From positions 62,001 through 126,000 of the forward strand of contig JBEKIF010000013.1 in NCBI GenBank assembly GCA_050011895.1: 64,000 bases of DNA, given 5' to 3'. The position numbers and the translations under genes were made by a program. Under the pieces are notes generated by a model, which worked only from the letters and a program-made list of their open reading frames with translations, made no database searches and had not been told where the DNA came from. Shown piece after piece: positions 16,771-24,645 of this stretch. Numbering within the stretch: the stretch's first letter is position 1; every line of letters starts with the position of its first letter. The DNA comes from DATBGO01 sp050011895 (GTDB lineage: Bacteria; Actinomycetota; Actinomycetes; Streptosporangiales; Streptosporangiaceae).

Positions 16771-18027
16771 CTATCGCAGCGACGCTGCGGACTGGGCCTC
16801 GCCACCGATGAGGTCACTGCGGCGGGTGAGCCAGCCGTGGGTGTTCATCGTGACGAAGGCGTAGGTCTTGACCGGAAGCGCGACGATGATGGTCATGATC
16901 GCGACGAGCGGGAGGACCCAGATGTCACCGGGCCGCTGGAGCAGATGCGAGATCCCGCGCAAGGCCCGGCCGGCGAGCAGCCACGCAATGGCGATCGCGG
17001 TAACGTACAGCTGGGGATGGAGCAGCCAGACTGCGAGATAGGCCATGGCAAAGCCCATGGTCACCGGTGTGAGAATGATCTGCAGGACGCTGAGCTGGCA
17101 GATGAACGGCTGGCGCCAGAGCCAGCCCTTCCACATCGCCGTGAAATAGCAGCGGTAGGAGTTCCTGCTCCAGCGCAGCCGCTGCTTGAGGAAGGCCCGG
17201 CCAGTGTCGGGGAACATCGACAGCGCCCGCGCGGTGGACTGGTACACGGTCTTGTAGCCGGACCCGAGGACAAGCCAGGTCAGCCGCCCATCGTCGCCTG
17301 CCACGCAGTGGCGGCCCAGGAAGAACTCGTCCTCCAGGTGCTTCAGCACGGGCAGCACGACGCTGCGGCGATAAGCCACGGTCCGCCCGGACAGGCAGGC
17401 GACTGCTCCAGCGCGGGACTGTGCCCGGACATAGTCGAGGTATCGGACGTCGATCATCCAGTCGGCGACCCGCCGCCATGCGCTCGTTCTTGGCAGGTAG
17501 GCATTCTGCCGGGTGCCGACTCCGCCGACCTTCGGGTCCCTGAATGGCGCCAGGACCGCAACGAGGAGCCCTGGCTGCCACATCGTGTCCGAGTCAGCGA
17601 GGACCAGGATTTCGGAGCTGGCCCTGCGGATGCCGACGCCGAGCGCCGAGCGCTTGCCCTGGTGCCGGAATGGGAGGACGGTGAGCCGGGAGTCGGCGCG
17701 GGCGCGCTGCTGCAGCAGCTGGATGACCTCGACATCGTCGACGTCGGGAACGACGATGACTTGCGTCGGATTCTCCGCAAGCCACGAGCGCAGGCAGCGG
17801 TCGAGTATGCCCGGGTCCTCGCGGTACGCCGGCACGACCACCGAAGTCGTGGCGGTGAACCCGGGCGGCACCGGGCGGTACACCCGCGACAGCGTGAACC
17901 GCAGGAGCCAGACCGACCAGGAGACGAGGCCGACGAGGCCGAGCGGGACCAGGTGACGCAGTTGCTGCAGCTGCAAGGTGCTGATCTTCGGCACCGCCAG
18001 CGCCGCATGGATGACCTGCGAGTGCAT
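16771..18027 (-). CDS. Processive family-2 glycosyltransferase (polysaccharide synthase)
   Basis: 418 residues with the architecture of hyaluronan/NodC/Alg8/cellulose-synthase-type enzymes. There is an N-terminal membrane segment (about 25-45), a cytoplasmic GT-A domain with SVVVPAYRED, D145-S-D147, the GDD around 245 and the processive Q282-R-L-R-W286 motif, then four C-terminal membrane helices. Such enzymes polymerise from a nucleotide sugar and extrude the chain through the membrane. It is the first gene of the operon, and the nucleotide-sugar dehydrogenase at the end suggests a uronic acid in the polymer. GGGGAG precedes ATG. There is no PilZ domain, so no direct c-di-GMP control is visible here. 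Confidence 0.88.
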   Translation of the reverse strand: MHSQVIHAALAVPKISTLQLQQLRHLVPLGLVGLVSWSVWLLRFTLSRVYRPVPPGFTATTSVVVPAYREDPGILDRCLRSWLAENPTQVIVVPDVDDVEVIQLLQQRARADSRLTVLPFRHQGKRSALGVGIRRASSEILVLADSDTMWQPGLLVAVLAPFRDPKVGGVGTRQNAYLPRTSAWRRVADWMIDVRYLDYVRAQSRAGAVACLSGRTVAYRRSVVLPVLKHLEDEFFLGRHCVAGDDGRLTWLVLGSGYKTVYQSTARALSMFPDTGRAFLKQRLRWSRNSYRCYFTAMWKGWLWRQPFICQLSVLQIILTPVTMGFAMAYLAVWLLHPQLYVTAIAIAWLLAGRALRGISHLLQRPGDIWVLPLVAIMTIIVALPVKTYAFVTMNTHGWLTRRSDLIGGEAQSAASLR

Positions 18028-18174
18028 CCCGTCTCCCCGTTAAGCGATCATGCCGGTCGGCCGGGTCCTGCTGGCCCCGCCGCCTGACTGGCCCACGATC
18101 TGAAGCCCCCACCGGCCCCCGTCTGGGCGGTGGATATCTGTAAAGAGAGGCGTCGGGGCGATTCCGAACGGCGG

Positions 18175-18207
18175 ACTAAATGAACTCCAGGTAAACTCTA
18201 GGTAAAC
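18175..18207 (-). promoter_or_regulatory. Three contiguous 11-bp direct repeats, PHO-box-like
   Basis: On the minus strand GTTTACCTAGA, GTTTACCTGGA and GTTCATTTAGT follow one another without a gap, with a further CTTTACC just upstream (18208-18214). Eleven-base direct repeats of GTTCACC type are the known PhoP (PHO box) layout in Streptomyces, and OmpR-family regulators generally bind such arrays. The array is about 150 nt upstream of the GT2 start, in an AT-rich stretch. A loose inverted repeat TGAATG-11-CATTCA (18242-18264) lies further upstream. Confidence 0.6.
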
Positions 18208-18341
18208 GGTAAAGATCACGTTTATTCATTGGTTCAGCCCTTGAATGCACTGTGTTACCATTCATGACAAAGCGTGATTGCCGCGGCTCCGCGCTAGACG
18301 GCTCCGCGCTCCCGCGTTCCTGCAGAACACGGCCTCGATAG

Positions 18342-18372
18342 CGCTTCCACCGCTCGCGGAGCGGTGGAAGCG
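18342..18372 (-). terminator. Perfect 14-bp hairpin after the K+ channel gene
   Basis: CGCTTCCACCGCTC, loop GCG, GAGCGGTGGAAGCG: a perfect 14-bp stem starting 8 nt beyond the channel gene's stop codon, without a U-tract. It should insulate the channel gene from the downstream polysaccharide operon. Confidence 0.75.
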
Positions 18373-18379
18373 GAGCCGC

Positions 18380-19306
18380 TCACGAGTCGCGCCTGGATCC
18401 CGCAGCCGGGGATTTGTGCGCTGACCGGTCGGCGGTGCGGCGTGACGCGATGGTTCCGTTGTGGTCGATGGCGGCGTTCCCGCACCGCCCGGCCCGCTGC
18501 GGCGGACGCGATGCTTCCGGCGTCACCTGCTGAGGCGCGCGGAAGGAGGCGACCAGGCGGGCCACGAGCGTGGCGAGGAAGACCTGCCCAGTTATCGCCT
18601 CGATGACGGCGACCGCCTGTCCGCCGCTCTGCGCGGCCGTGAAGTCGCCGTATCCGAGGGTCGTCAGCGTGGTGAAGCTGAAGTACTGGAAAGTCTGAGT
18701 CGTGCCGGGGCGCCCGCCAGCGAAGAACTGGTCGCCGCCGAAATGGAACATTCCAGCATAGAAAGCGGCGAACATCAGCCCGAGGATCAGGTAGGCGCTC
18801 ACTGCGCCGTAGATGCTCTGGAGAGTGACCGTGCCCATTTTAAGGACGCGCTCGACAATGATCACGACAGTCAGCAGCAGCACCAGGCCGGTCCAGAAAT
18901 TCGCGATCCCGTCGCCTATCTCGCTGATCCTGCTCAGCGCAAGCCAAGCGGAGATCGCCGAGCCGACCAGCGCGACGCCGATGACAAGCTGCACAGTCCG
19001 TCGCCGAAACCGGGACGCGCGCAAGGTGAGGATCGCCACGGTAACAAACAGCACGATCTGGATGAAGTTTACCCAGCCAGCGCTCGTGAACGCTGACAGC
19101 AGATAGGTGAAGATCAGCAGCAGGAGCAGAAACCCGTATCGACGACGCGGCAGCGGCACGCCAGGGCTGGGGCGTGCCGCGTGCCCCGCCCTGGGTGGCA
19201 CCGTCGCCGCCTCCTCAAATTCACCCGATGCGCGATGGCCAGGTCGTGCCTGGCGCATTTCACGCTTCTGTGCGCCAGCGTGAGCGCCTGTGCCCCCGCG
19301 CCGCAT
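18380..19306 (-). CDS. Two-pore-helix-type potassium channel family protein
   Basis: About 308 residues from the ATG chosen. After a polar N-terminus of about 55 residues there are some six hydrophobic segments (beginning GFLLLLLIFTYLLSAF). A pore region near the end has the selectivity filter TTLTTLGYGD (TLGYGD at about 216-221) between two helices, and a basic tail of about 60 residues follows. No RCK/TrkA_N domain is present, so the gating signal is unclear. The start is uncertain: in-frame ATGs exist at 19258 and 19432, none with a good ribosome-binding site, and the longest would overlap the divergent DUF2252 gene. Confidence 0.78.
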   Translation of the reverse strand: MRRGGTGAHAGAQKREMRQARPGHRASGEFEEAATVPPRAGHAARPSPGVPLPRRRYGFLLLLLIFTYLLSAFTSAGWVNFIQIVLFVTVAILTLRASRFRRRTVQLVIGVALVGSAISAWLALSRISEIGDGIANFWTGLVLLLTVVIIVERVLKMGTVTLQSIYGAVSAYLILGLMFAAFYAGMFHFGGDQFFAGGRPGTTQTFQYFSFTTLTTLGYGDFTAAQSGGQAVAVIEAITGQVFLATLVARLVASFRAPQQVTPEASRPPQRAGRCGNAAIDHNGTIASRRTADRSAHKSPAAGSRRDS

Positions 19307-19416
19307 CACCCCGTGCGGATGACGCGCGGCAGGTAACGACCGCCGCATCCTTGGCCTGCTGTCGGAGGCAGGTGCGACGACGCGCAGGCATGCAACAGGC
19401 GACGAGGAGCTAACTG

Positions 19417-21603
19417 ATGGCTGAGCAGGCAACCAAGGATCCGAGTGGGCGCAGCACCCGGGCCGGCACCGGGCGGCGCGAGGCGGCTAAAACGGCACCG
19501 CCGCGGCAGGGCGCGGCGCGGCCCGCGAGGCCCGTGGCGGCACCAGCGCGACAACGCGCGGCGCGGCGCACCAAACCGGCCAAGCCGGCCAGGCCCAGGC
19601 CTCCGGGGACGGGGCAGCGCACGGCAGCGCACGCACCCGCAAAGCCCGCGGTACGGCGAACCCAGTCGGTCAAGCTCGCAGGCGCAACGACGGCCAAGCC
19701 CACGACGGTTACGCGCGCCGGGTCCGCCAAGCCCACGACGGCCGGGCCCACGACCGCTAGGCCCACGACCGCTAGGCCCACGACCGCTAGGCCCACGACC
19801 GTCGGCACGACCGCCAAACGCGCGGTGCGGCGCACTCCAGCCAAGCCAGCCGCGGCGGGCACGACTGCCGCCAAGCGCCCAGCCCAGCGCACGCCAGCCA
19901 AGCCAGCCAAGCCAGCCGCGGCGGGCACGACTGCCGCCAAGCGCCCAGCCCAGCGCACGCCAGCCAAGCCAGCCAAGCCCGCTGCGGCCGGGACGACGGC
20001 CGCCAAGCTCGCCGCCCGGCGCGCGCCCGCTAGCTCGCCCAGGCCCACGGCGCCCCGGACGACAGGACAGCGCACGGCGCGGCGTACTCAGGCCGCCAAG
20101 CCGGGCAAGCCCGCAGCGGCTGCGCGGCGCGGGGTAGCGCCAACCGCGGCGGTAGCGGCGGCAGCGGCAGCACAGCCCGCGACGCGCCGGGCCAGGCCCG
20201 AGCCCTCGTCACCGCGGCTGAGCCCGGCCGAGCGCGTCGCACGCGGCAAGGCGGCGCGGGCCGCGGTGCCAAGGGAGGCCCACGCGACGCTCGATCTGCC
20301 CGCGGACCGGCCCGATCCGGTCGGCCTGCTCGAAAGCCAGGCGGCCTCACGGCTGCCTGGCCTGGTGCCGATCCGCTACGGCCGGATGCTCGTCTCCCCG
20401 TTCAGCTACTTCCGCGGCGCCGCGTTGCCGATGGCTTCCGACCTGGCCAGCACCCCATCGTCCGGCATCATCGTGCAGGCCTGCGGGGACGCGCACCTGT
20501 CGAACTTCGGATTCTTCGCTTCACCCGAGCGCCGGCTCGTCTTCGACGTCAATGACTTCGACGAGACGCTGCCTGGGCCTTGGGAATGGGATGTCAAGCG
20601 GCTGGCGGCCAGCCTGGAGATAGCCGGACGCGACAGCGGGTTCTCCGGCACGGAGCGGCGCCAGATCGTGCTGGCCGCGACCGGGAGCTACCGCAAGGCC
20701 ATGCGGGAGTTCGCCGACATGAGCAACCTGGATGTCTGGTACGCCAGTGCCGACGTGGACCGGCTACGCGCGAACGTAGATGCGCAGGTGGACAAGCGGC
20801 GGCGCAAGATGCTGGCGAAGGGCGTCGCCAAGGCCCAGAACCGGACCAGCATGCAGGAACTCAGCAAGCTAACCGGCATGGTGGATGGTCGGCCTAAGAT
20901 CATCGCCGACCCGCCGCTTATCGTCCCGCTGGCCGACCTGCTGCCAGAGCAGCTGGACGCCAGCGACATCGAGAGTCAGATCCGCGGCCTGATCGTCAAC
21001 TACTCGCACACGCTCGAATACAGCCGCCGGATCCTGCTCAGGCAGTTCGAGTTCGCCGATATGGCCCACAAGGTAGTCGGTGTCGGCAGCGTGGGCACCC
21101 GGTGCTGGATCGTGCTGACGATGGGGCGCGACGAGACCGATCCGCTGTTCCTGCAGGTCAAGGAGGCCCAGCCGTCAGTGCTCAGCGCGTTCGCCGGAGC
21201 CAGCATATTCAGCAACGAAGGCGAGCGCGTGGTCACCGGCCAGCGCCTGATGCAGGCGGTCAGCGACATCTTCCTGGGCTGGCAGCGGGTCAACGGCATC
21301 GACGGGAAGACGCGCGACTTCTACATCCGTCAGTTGCGGGACTGGAAGCTGTCCGTTGAGATCGGCGAGCTGGTGCCCAATGGCATGCGCATCTACGGCG
21401 AGACCTGCGGCTGGACCCTGGCCCGCGCGCACGCCCGGTCCGGTGACCGGATCGCGATCGCCGCATACCTGGGCGGCAAGGACATCTTCGACCAGGCCAT
21501 CGCCGATTTCGCGGCAGCCTACGCGGACCAGAACGAGAGCGACTACCGCGCCCTGGCCGCCGCGCGCGAGCATGGCCGGATCATCGCCACGACGAACGTG
21601 TGA
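19417..21603 (+). CDS. DUF2252 family protein with a histone-like Ala/Pro/Lys-rich N-terminal tail
   Basis: 728 residues. The last 450 or so are a DUF2252 domain: LVPIRYGRMLVSPFSYFRGA, VQACGDAHLSNFGFFASPER, VFDVNDFDETLPGPWEWDVK. That is a kinase-like fold related to aminoglycoside phosphotransferase-type enzymes, with no settled function. The first 270 residues are low complexity and strongly basic, built of AKPA, TTAAKRPAQRTPAKPAK and PTTAR repeats like histone H1 or the tails of actinobacterial HU proteins. The DNA carries 15-bp repeats (GCCCACGACCGCTAG, about 19745-19800) and a 60-bp repeat (about 19850-19980). GAGGAG is 8 nt before ATG. The tail could bind nucleic acid or polyanions (inference). 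Confidence 0.85.
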   Translation: MAEQATKDPSGRSTRAGTGRREAAKTAPPRQGAARPARPVAAPARQRAARRTKPAKPARPRPPGTGQRTAAHAPAKPAVRRTQSVKLAGATTAKPTTVTRAGSAKPTTAGPTTARPTTARPTTARPTTVGTTAKRAVRRTPAKPAAAGTTAAKRPAQRTPAKPAKPAAAGTTAAKRPAQRTPAKPAKPAAAGTTAAKLAARRAPASSPRPTAPRTTGQRTARRTQAAKPGKPAAAARRGVAPTAAVAAAAAAQPATRRARPEPSSPRLSPAERVARGKAARAAVPREAHATLDLPADRPDPVGLLESQAASRLPGLVPIRYGRMLVSPFSYFRGAALPMASDLASTPSSGIIVQACGDAHLSNFGFFASPERRLVFDVNDFDETLPGPWEWDVKRLAASLEIAGRDSGFSGTERRQIVLAATGSYRKAMREFADMSNLDVWYASADVDRLRANVDAQVDKRRRKMLAKGVAKAQNRTSMQELSKLTGMVDGRPKIIADPPLIVPLADLLPEQLDASDIESQIRGLIVNYSHTLEYSRRILLRQFEFADMAHKVVGVGSVGTRCWIVLTMGRDETDPLFLQVKEAQPSVLSAFAGASIFSNEGERVVTGQRLMQAVSDIFLGWQRVNGIDGKTRDFYIRQLRDWKLSVEIGELVPNGMRIYGETCGWTLARAHARSGDRIAIAAYLGGKDIFDQAIADFAAAYADQNESDYRALAAAREHGRIIATTNV

Positions 21604-22255
21604 GCGCCGCTGCCAACGCGCCGCGCCGCCGTGCGGCACGGTCGGTCAGGCCGGTCATGGTCTGACCGATCGCCGCACCGACGATCGAGCCGGCCACTGC
21701 GTCACCCGGGTAATGAACGCCGGTGTGAACGCGGGAATAGGCCACTGCCGCGGCGAGGAACCGCAGCGGAAGGGCCAGCCACGGCAGTTCGTGGCCGACC
21801 GCGGTCGCGAACGCGAACCCTGACGCCGAGTGCCCGGACGGAAACGATCTCGACAGCGGCATCGGCACCTGACGGACGGCCGGAACGCCCAGGCCAGCGC
21901 GATCGGGCCGGGGCCGGTCATACAGGGACTTGATCCCGATGTTGACCAGCGCCGAGGTCAGCCCGATTGTGGTCGTCCCCCTGACCGCCGCGCGCCGCCC
22001 GGAGCCGCCACCGACGGCGGCCAGCCCGGCCGCGATGGCCAGCCAGATGGCCGAACGGTTTGCGGTCTGCGATAGCCGGCGCATCAGGCGATCGAGGACG
22101 GGGGTCGGTACCTGAGCGATGGCCTCATAAAGGGCCTGGTCGACCGCTCCGAGTTCGCGCAGCACCTCCGCGATCTGAGCACGGGCCTGACGAGTCAAGC
22201 GCGGGCCGGCCGTGCTGCCGCTGGCGATGCTTGGTGGTCTGGCCACGCGCCGCAT
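21581..22255 (-). CDS. PAP2-family membrane phosphatase
   Basis: About 224 residues with the three PAP2 motifs: K-x6-RP (KSLYDRPRP), PSGH (SFPSGHSASGFAFA) and SR-x5-H-x3-D (SRVHTGVHYPGD). Several membrane helices surround them. These enzymes dephosphorylate lipid phosphates or undecaprenyl pyrophosphate on the outer membrane face. The 3' end overlaps the convergent DUF2252 gene by 23 nt. I chose ATG at 22255, which drops an Ala/Arg-rich extension; no strong ribosome-binding site is seen. The next plus-strand gene encodes a diacylglycerol-kinase-like protein, so both neighbours act on lipids or phosphorylated substrates. Confidence 0.85.
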   Translation of the reverse strand: MRRVARPPSIASGSTAGPRLTRQARAQIAEVLRELGAVDQALYEAIAQVPTPVLDRLMRRLSQTANRSAIWLAIAAGLAAVGGGSGRRAAVRGTTTIGLTSALVNIGIKSLYDRPRPDRAGLGVPAVRQVPMPLSRSFPSGHSASGFAFATAVGHELPWLALPLRFLAAAVAYSRVHTGVHYPGDAVAGSIVGAAIGQTMTGLTDRAARRRGALAAALTRSSWR

Positions 22256-22461
22256 GCTAGCAGCGCTGGCGGCTCTGGCAGCGCCGGCGGCTGCAGCCGC
22301 GGCACGGCGACGGCTGCACGGCGACCCGCCGCACGGCGACCTCCGGCACGTGACCGGCGGCACGGGACCAGCTACACACAGTCAGTGACGTGAAACCGGA
22401 TATCTAGCGATGCGGACGGGGTACAGACAGATCAACCGGATTGGTGCGAGAGAGCTGGGGA

Positions 22462-24066
22462 ATGCACAGGGGACCCGGAAGGAACAAGCCGGAAAGCCAG
22501 CCAGATCGGCCCACGGCTGTTGAGCGCGCGGCCGCCGCGGTGGCGCTGCTCGCGCTGGCCGGTGCGCTCGCGCTATTGCTCATCGGCGTGGTCCGTCATT
22601 TCGTGGCGGTGATCCTGGCGATGATCGCAATGCTCATCTTCGTGACGGCGGGGTGGTACGCGGTATCGAGACGCGGCCTGGTCCGCGTCGTCGCGTTCGT
22701 CGCGATTGCGGTCGCGGTGGCGGGGTTCATCGCCACGATCGTGTTCGCGGACATCACTGCCGTTCGGCTAATCGCGGTCATCGTGCTCGCCGCGCTATCT
22801 ATCGTGGCGGCGCGGCAGGCGCTGAACCGGACCACCAGGGCGCAGCGGGCCGCCTTGCACCGGCGGCTGAAACCGGCCGCGCGTCCGGCCCACCCGGTTC
22901 TGATCATGAACCCGAAGTCGGGTGGCGGGAAGGCCGAGAAGTTCAGGCTGGCGGAGGAATGCTCGAAACGGGGCATCGAGCCCATCGTGCTCCACCAAGG
23001 TGATGACCTGCTGCGGCTGGCTGAGGACGCGATCTCGCGCGGGGCGGACGCGATCGGCATGGCCGGGGGCGATGGCTCGCAGGCCCTGGTGGCGTCCGTC
23101 GCTGCCCGGCGCGGTGTACCGCACGTCTGCGTGCCCGCGGGGACCCGGAACCATTTCGCGCTCGACCTCGGCCTGGACCGGGACGACGTGGTGGGCGCGC
23201 TCCAGGCGTTCAGTGATGGCGTCGAATGCCAGATAGACCTCAGCAGCGTCAACGGGCGGATCTTCGTGAACAACGCCTCGCTCGGCCTCTACGCGAAGGT
23301 CGTCCAATCACCCGACTACCGGGATGCCAAGGTCAAGACCGCCGGAACGATGCTTCCGGAGCTGCTCGGTCCCGACGCGGTCCCGCTGGACCTGAAATTC
23401 CGCGGGCCCGATGGCACCAGCTACCCGACGGCCCAGCTCATCCTCGTCTCAAACGACCCTTACCAGCTGGATCAGCCGGGCGGCCGGGGCACGAGGGAGC
23501 GGATCGACCTCGGTGTGCTCGGCATCGTCGCGGCCCGGGTAGGCAACGCCTCGGACGCGCGGCGGTTTGCGGCGCTGCAGGCAGCGGGCCAGCTCCGCCG
23601 GTTCCCGGGCTGGATGGAGTGGACCTCGAAGCGGTTCGAGGTTACCTCCGGCGGTCCGGTGGAGATCGGCATCGACGGTGAGGCGCTGCTGATGGAACCG
23701 CCGCTGATCTTCGAGTCCCTTCCTGGCGCGCTACGGGTCCGGCTGCCGCGCACCGGCATCAGGCCGTCTCCGGCTGCCAGGGCGGTCCAGATTCTTTCGC
23801 GCTCGACAATCGCCCAACTCGGGCGGGTCACCGTCGGCCAGCAGCCGGACAAGGCAGCCGGACCCGCGGCGGTGAGTCGGCTCCCTGACCCGGATCAGTC
23901 AGGACAGCTGGAATCGTCGCCGGCGGACGCCGGCCCGCCCCGGCAGCTGGACCAGCCCGGCCAGGCGGAGCCGCAGCCAGCGGGCGCTGAGGATGCCGCT
24001 CTCCCTGGTCAGCCGGCAGAGCCGGCGTCGCCGCCCGCGGACCGCGCGCCGGACGGCGGCGCGTAG
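22462..24066 (+). CDS. Diacylglycerol kinase-like (DAGKc) protein with membrane N-terminus
   Basis: 534 residues from ATG at 22462; GTG at 22444 and TTG at 22441 are also in frame. Three or four N-terminal membrane helices (about 25-115) precede a DAGK catalytic domain: NPKSGGGKAEKF (about 150) and the nucleotide-binding AGGDGSQALV (GGDGS about 202-206), then VPAGTRNHFALDLGL, FVNNASLGLYA and IDGEALLMEP. The last 100 residues are Pro/Gln/Ala-rich and disordered. The family phosphorylates diacylglycerol, ceramide or related lipids; here the enzyme is tethered to the membrane. The divergent PAP2 gene would catalyse the reverse type of reaction. Confidence 0.87.
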   Translation: MHRGPGRNKPESQPDRPTAVERAAAAVALLALAGALALLLIGVVRHFVAVILAMIAMLIFVTAGWYAVSRRGLVRVVAFVAIAVAVAGFIATIVFADITAVRLIAVIVLAALSIVAARQALNRTTRAQRAALHRRLKPAARPAHPVLIMNPKSGGGKAEKFRLAEECSKRGIEPIVLHQGDDLLRLAEDAISRGADAIGMAGGDGSQALVASVAARRGVPHVCVPAGTRNHFALDLGLDRDDVVGALQAFSDGVECQIDLSSVNGRIFVNNASLGLYAKVVQSPDYRDAKVKTAGTMLPELLGPDAVPLDLKFRGPDGTSYPTAQLILVSNDPYQLDQPGGRGTRERIDLGVLGIVAARVGNASDARRFAALQAAGQLRRFPGWMEWTSKRFEVTSGGPVEIGIDGEALLMEPPLIFESLPGALRVRLPRTGIRPSPAARAVQILSRSTIAQLGRVTVGQQPDKAAGPAAVSRLPDPDQSGQLESSPADAGPPRQLDQPGQAEPQPAGAEDAALPGQPAEPASPPADRAPDGGA

Positions 24067-24081
24067 CGGTCCCGGATTACC

Positions 24082-24096
24082 CCGACCGGCGGTCGG
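24082..24096. terminator. Short hairpin between convergent genes
   Basis: CCGACC, loop GGC, GGTCGG: a 6-bp stem in the 30-nt gap between the convergent DAGK-like and small membrane protein genes. Plausible but weak. Confidence 0.3.
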
Positions 24097-24372
24097 CTAG
24101 GCGCGCTGGCTGGTCGTGGCGCCGTCCTGCCAGGCGCTGGTACCCGCCGCGGTCGCGGCCTTGGCCTGCTCCCACTTCAGCCTGGCCAGCTCGCTCGGCG
24201 GTGCGTCCATCTGCTTGACCCACTTGCGGGTCGCGGCGATCACCGTTGAACTGCAGATCGTCAGCCCGATCAGGCCCAGAACCCAGCCCGCCCCGATCAG
24301 CGCCGCCCCGAGGATCAGCGATCCCGACCTCAGCTGGAACGTCGTGCCGGATGACTCTGTGCTGCTACTCAT
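24097..24372 (-). CDS. Small membrane protein, unknown function
   Basis: 91 residues. A polar Ser/Thr N-terminus is followed by one long hydrophobic segment (LILGAALIGAGWVLGLIGLT, continuing ICSSTVIAA) that could form a helical hairpin. A basic amphipathic stretch (TRKWVKQMDAPPSELARLKW) and an Ala/Thr-rich tail follow. GGAAGG lies about 5 nt before ATG. It is divergent from the GH15 gene at 24646. No family recognised. Confidence 0.7.
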   Translation of the reverse strand: MSSSTESSGTTFQLRSGSLILGAALIGAGWVLGLIGLTICSSTVIAATRKWVKQMDAPPSELARLKWEQAKAATAAGTSAWQDGATTSQRA

Positions 24373-24645
24373 GTCACCTTCCTTGATCTCGCGATTGCTC
24401 GTACTGTCGCCCGCGGCGGGGAGACCGACACCATCCGCGCGGGGTGATTGGGCCAGCAGCGCCGATGGCGCATCGGTGCGGCAACAGCGGTGCGGCGGGG
24501 GCGGCCTGGGTGCGGGCGGCGCGGACGGCGGCGTTCACCGGCGCGGACGGCGGTGTTCACCCGGCGAGGAGGGTGCGCTGGCTGAGCCAGCCCGGACAGG
24601 GTCGAAAGGTGACCGAACATGAGGGCAGTCACAAGGAGGAGAAAC

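Noticed and set aside
16753..18087. Plus-strand 444-residue frame
   Set aside because: It is antisense to the GT2 gene, rich in Arg/Asp/Gly with no domain; the GT2 motifs on the minus strand are decisive.
19410..20075. Minus-strand 221-residue Val/Gly/Ala-rich frame with repeated VVGLAVVGLAVV
   Set aside because: It is the antisense reading of the basic repeat tail of the DUF2252 gene and only looks hydrophobic because of that repeat.
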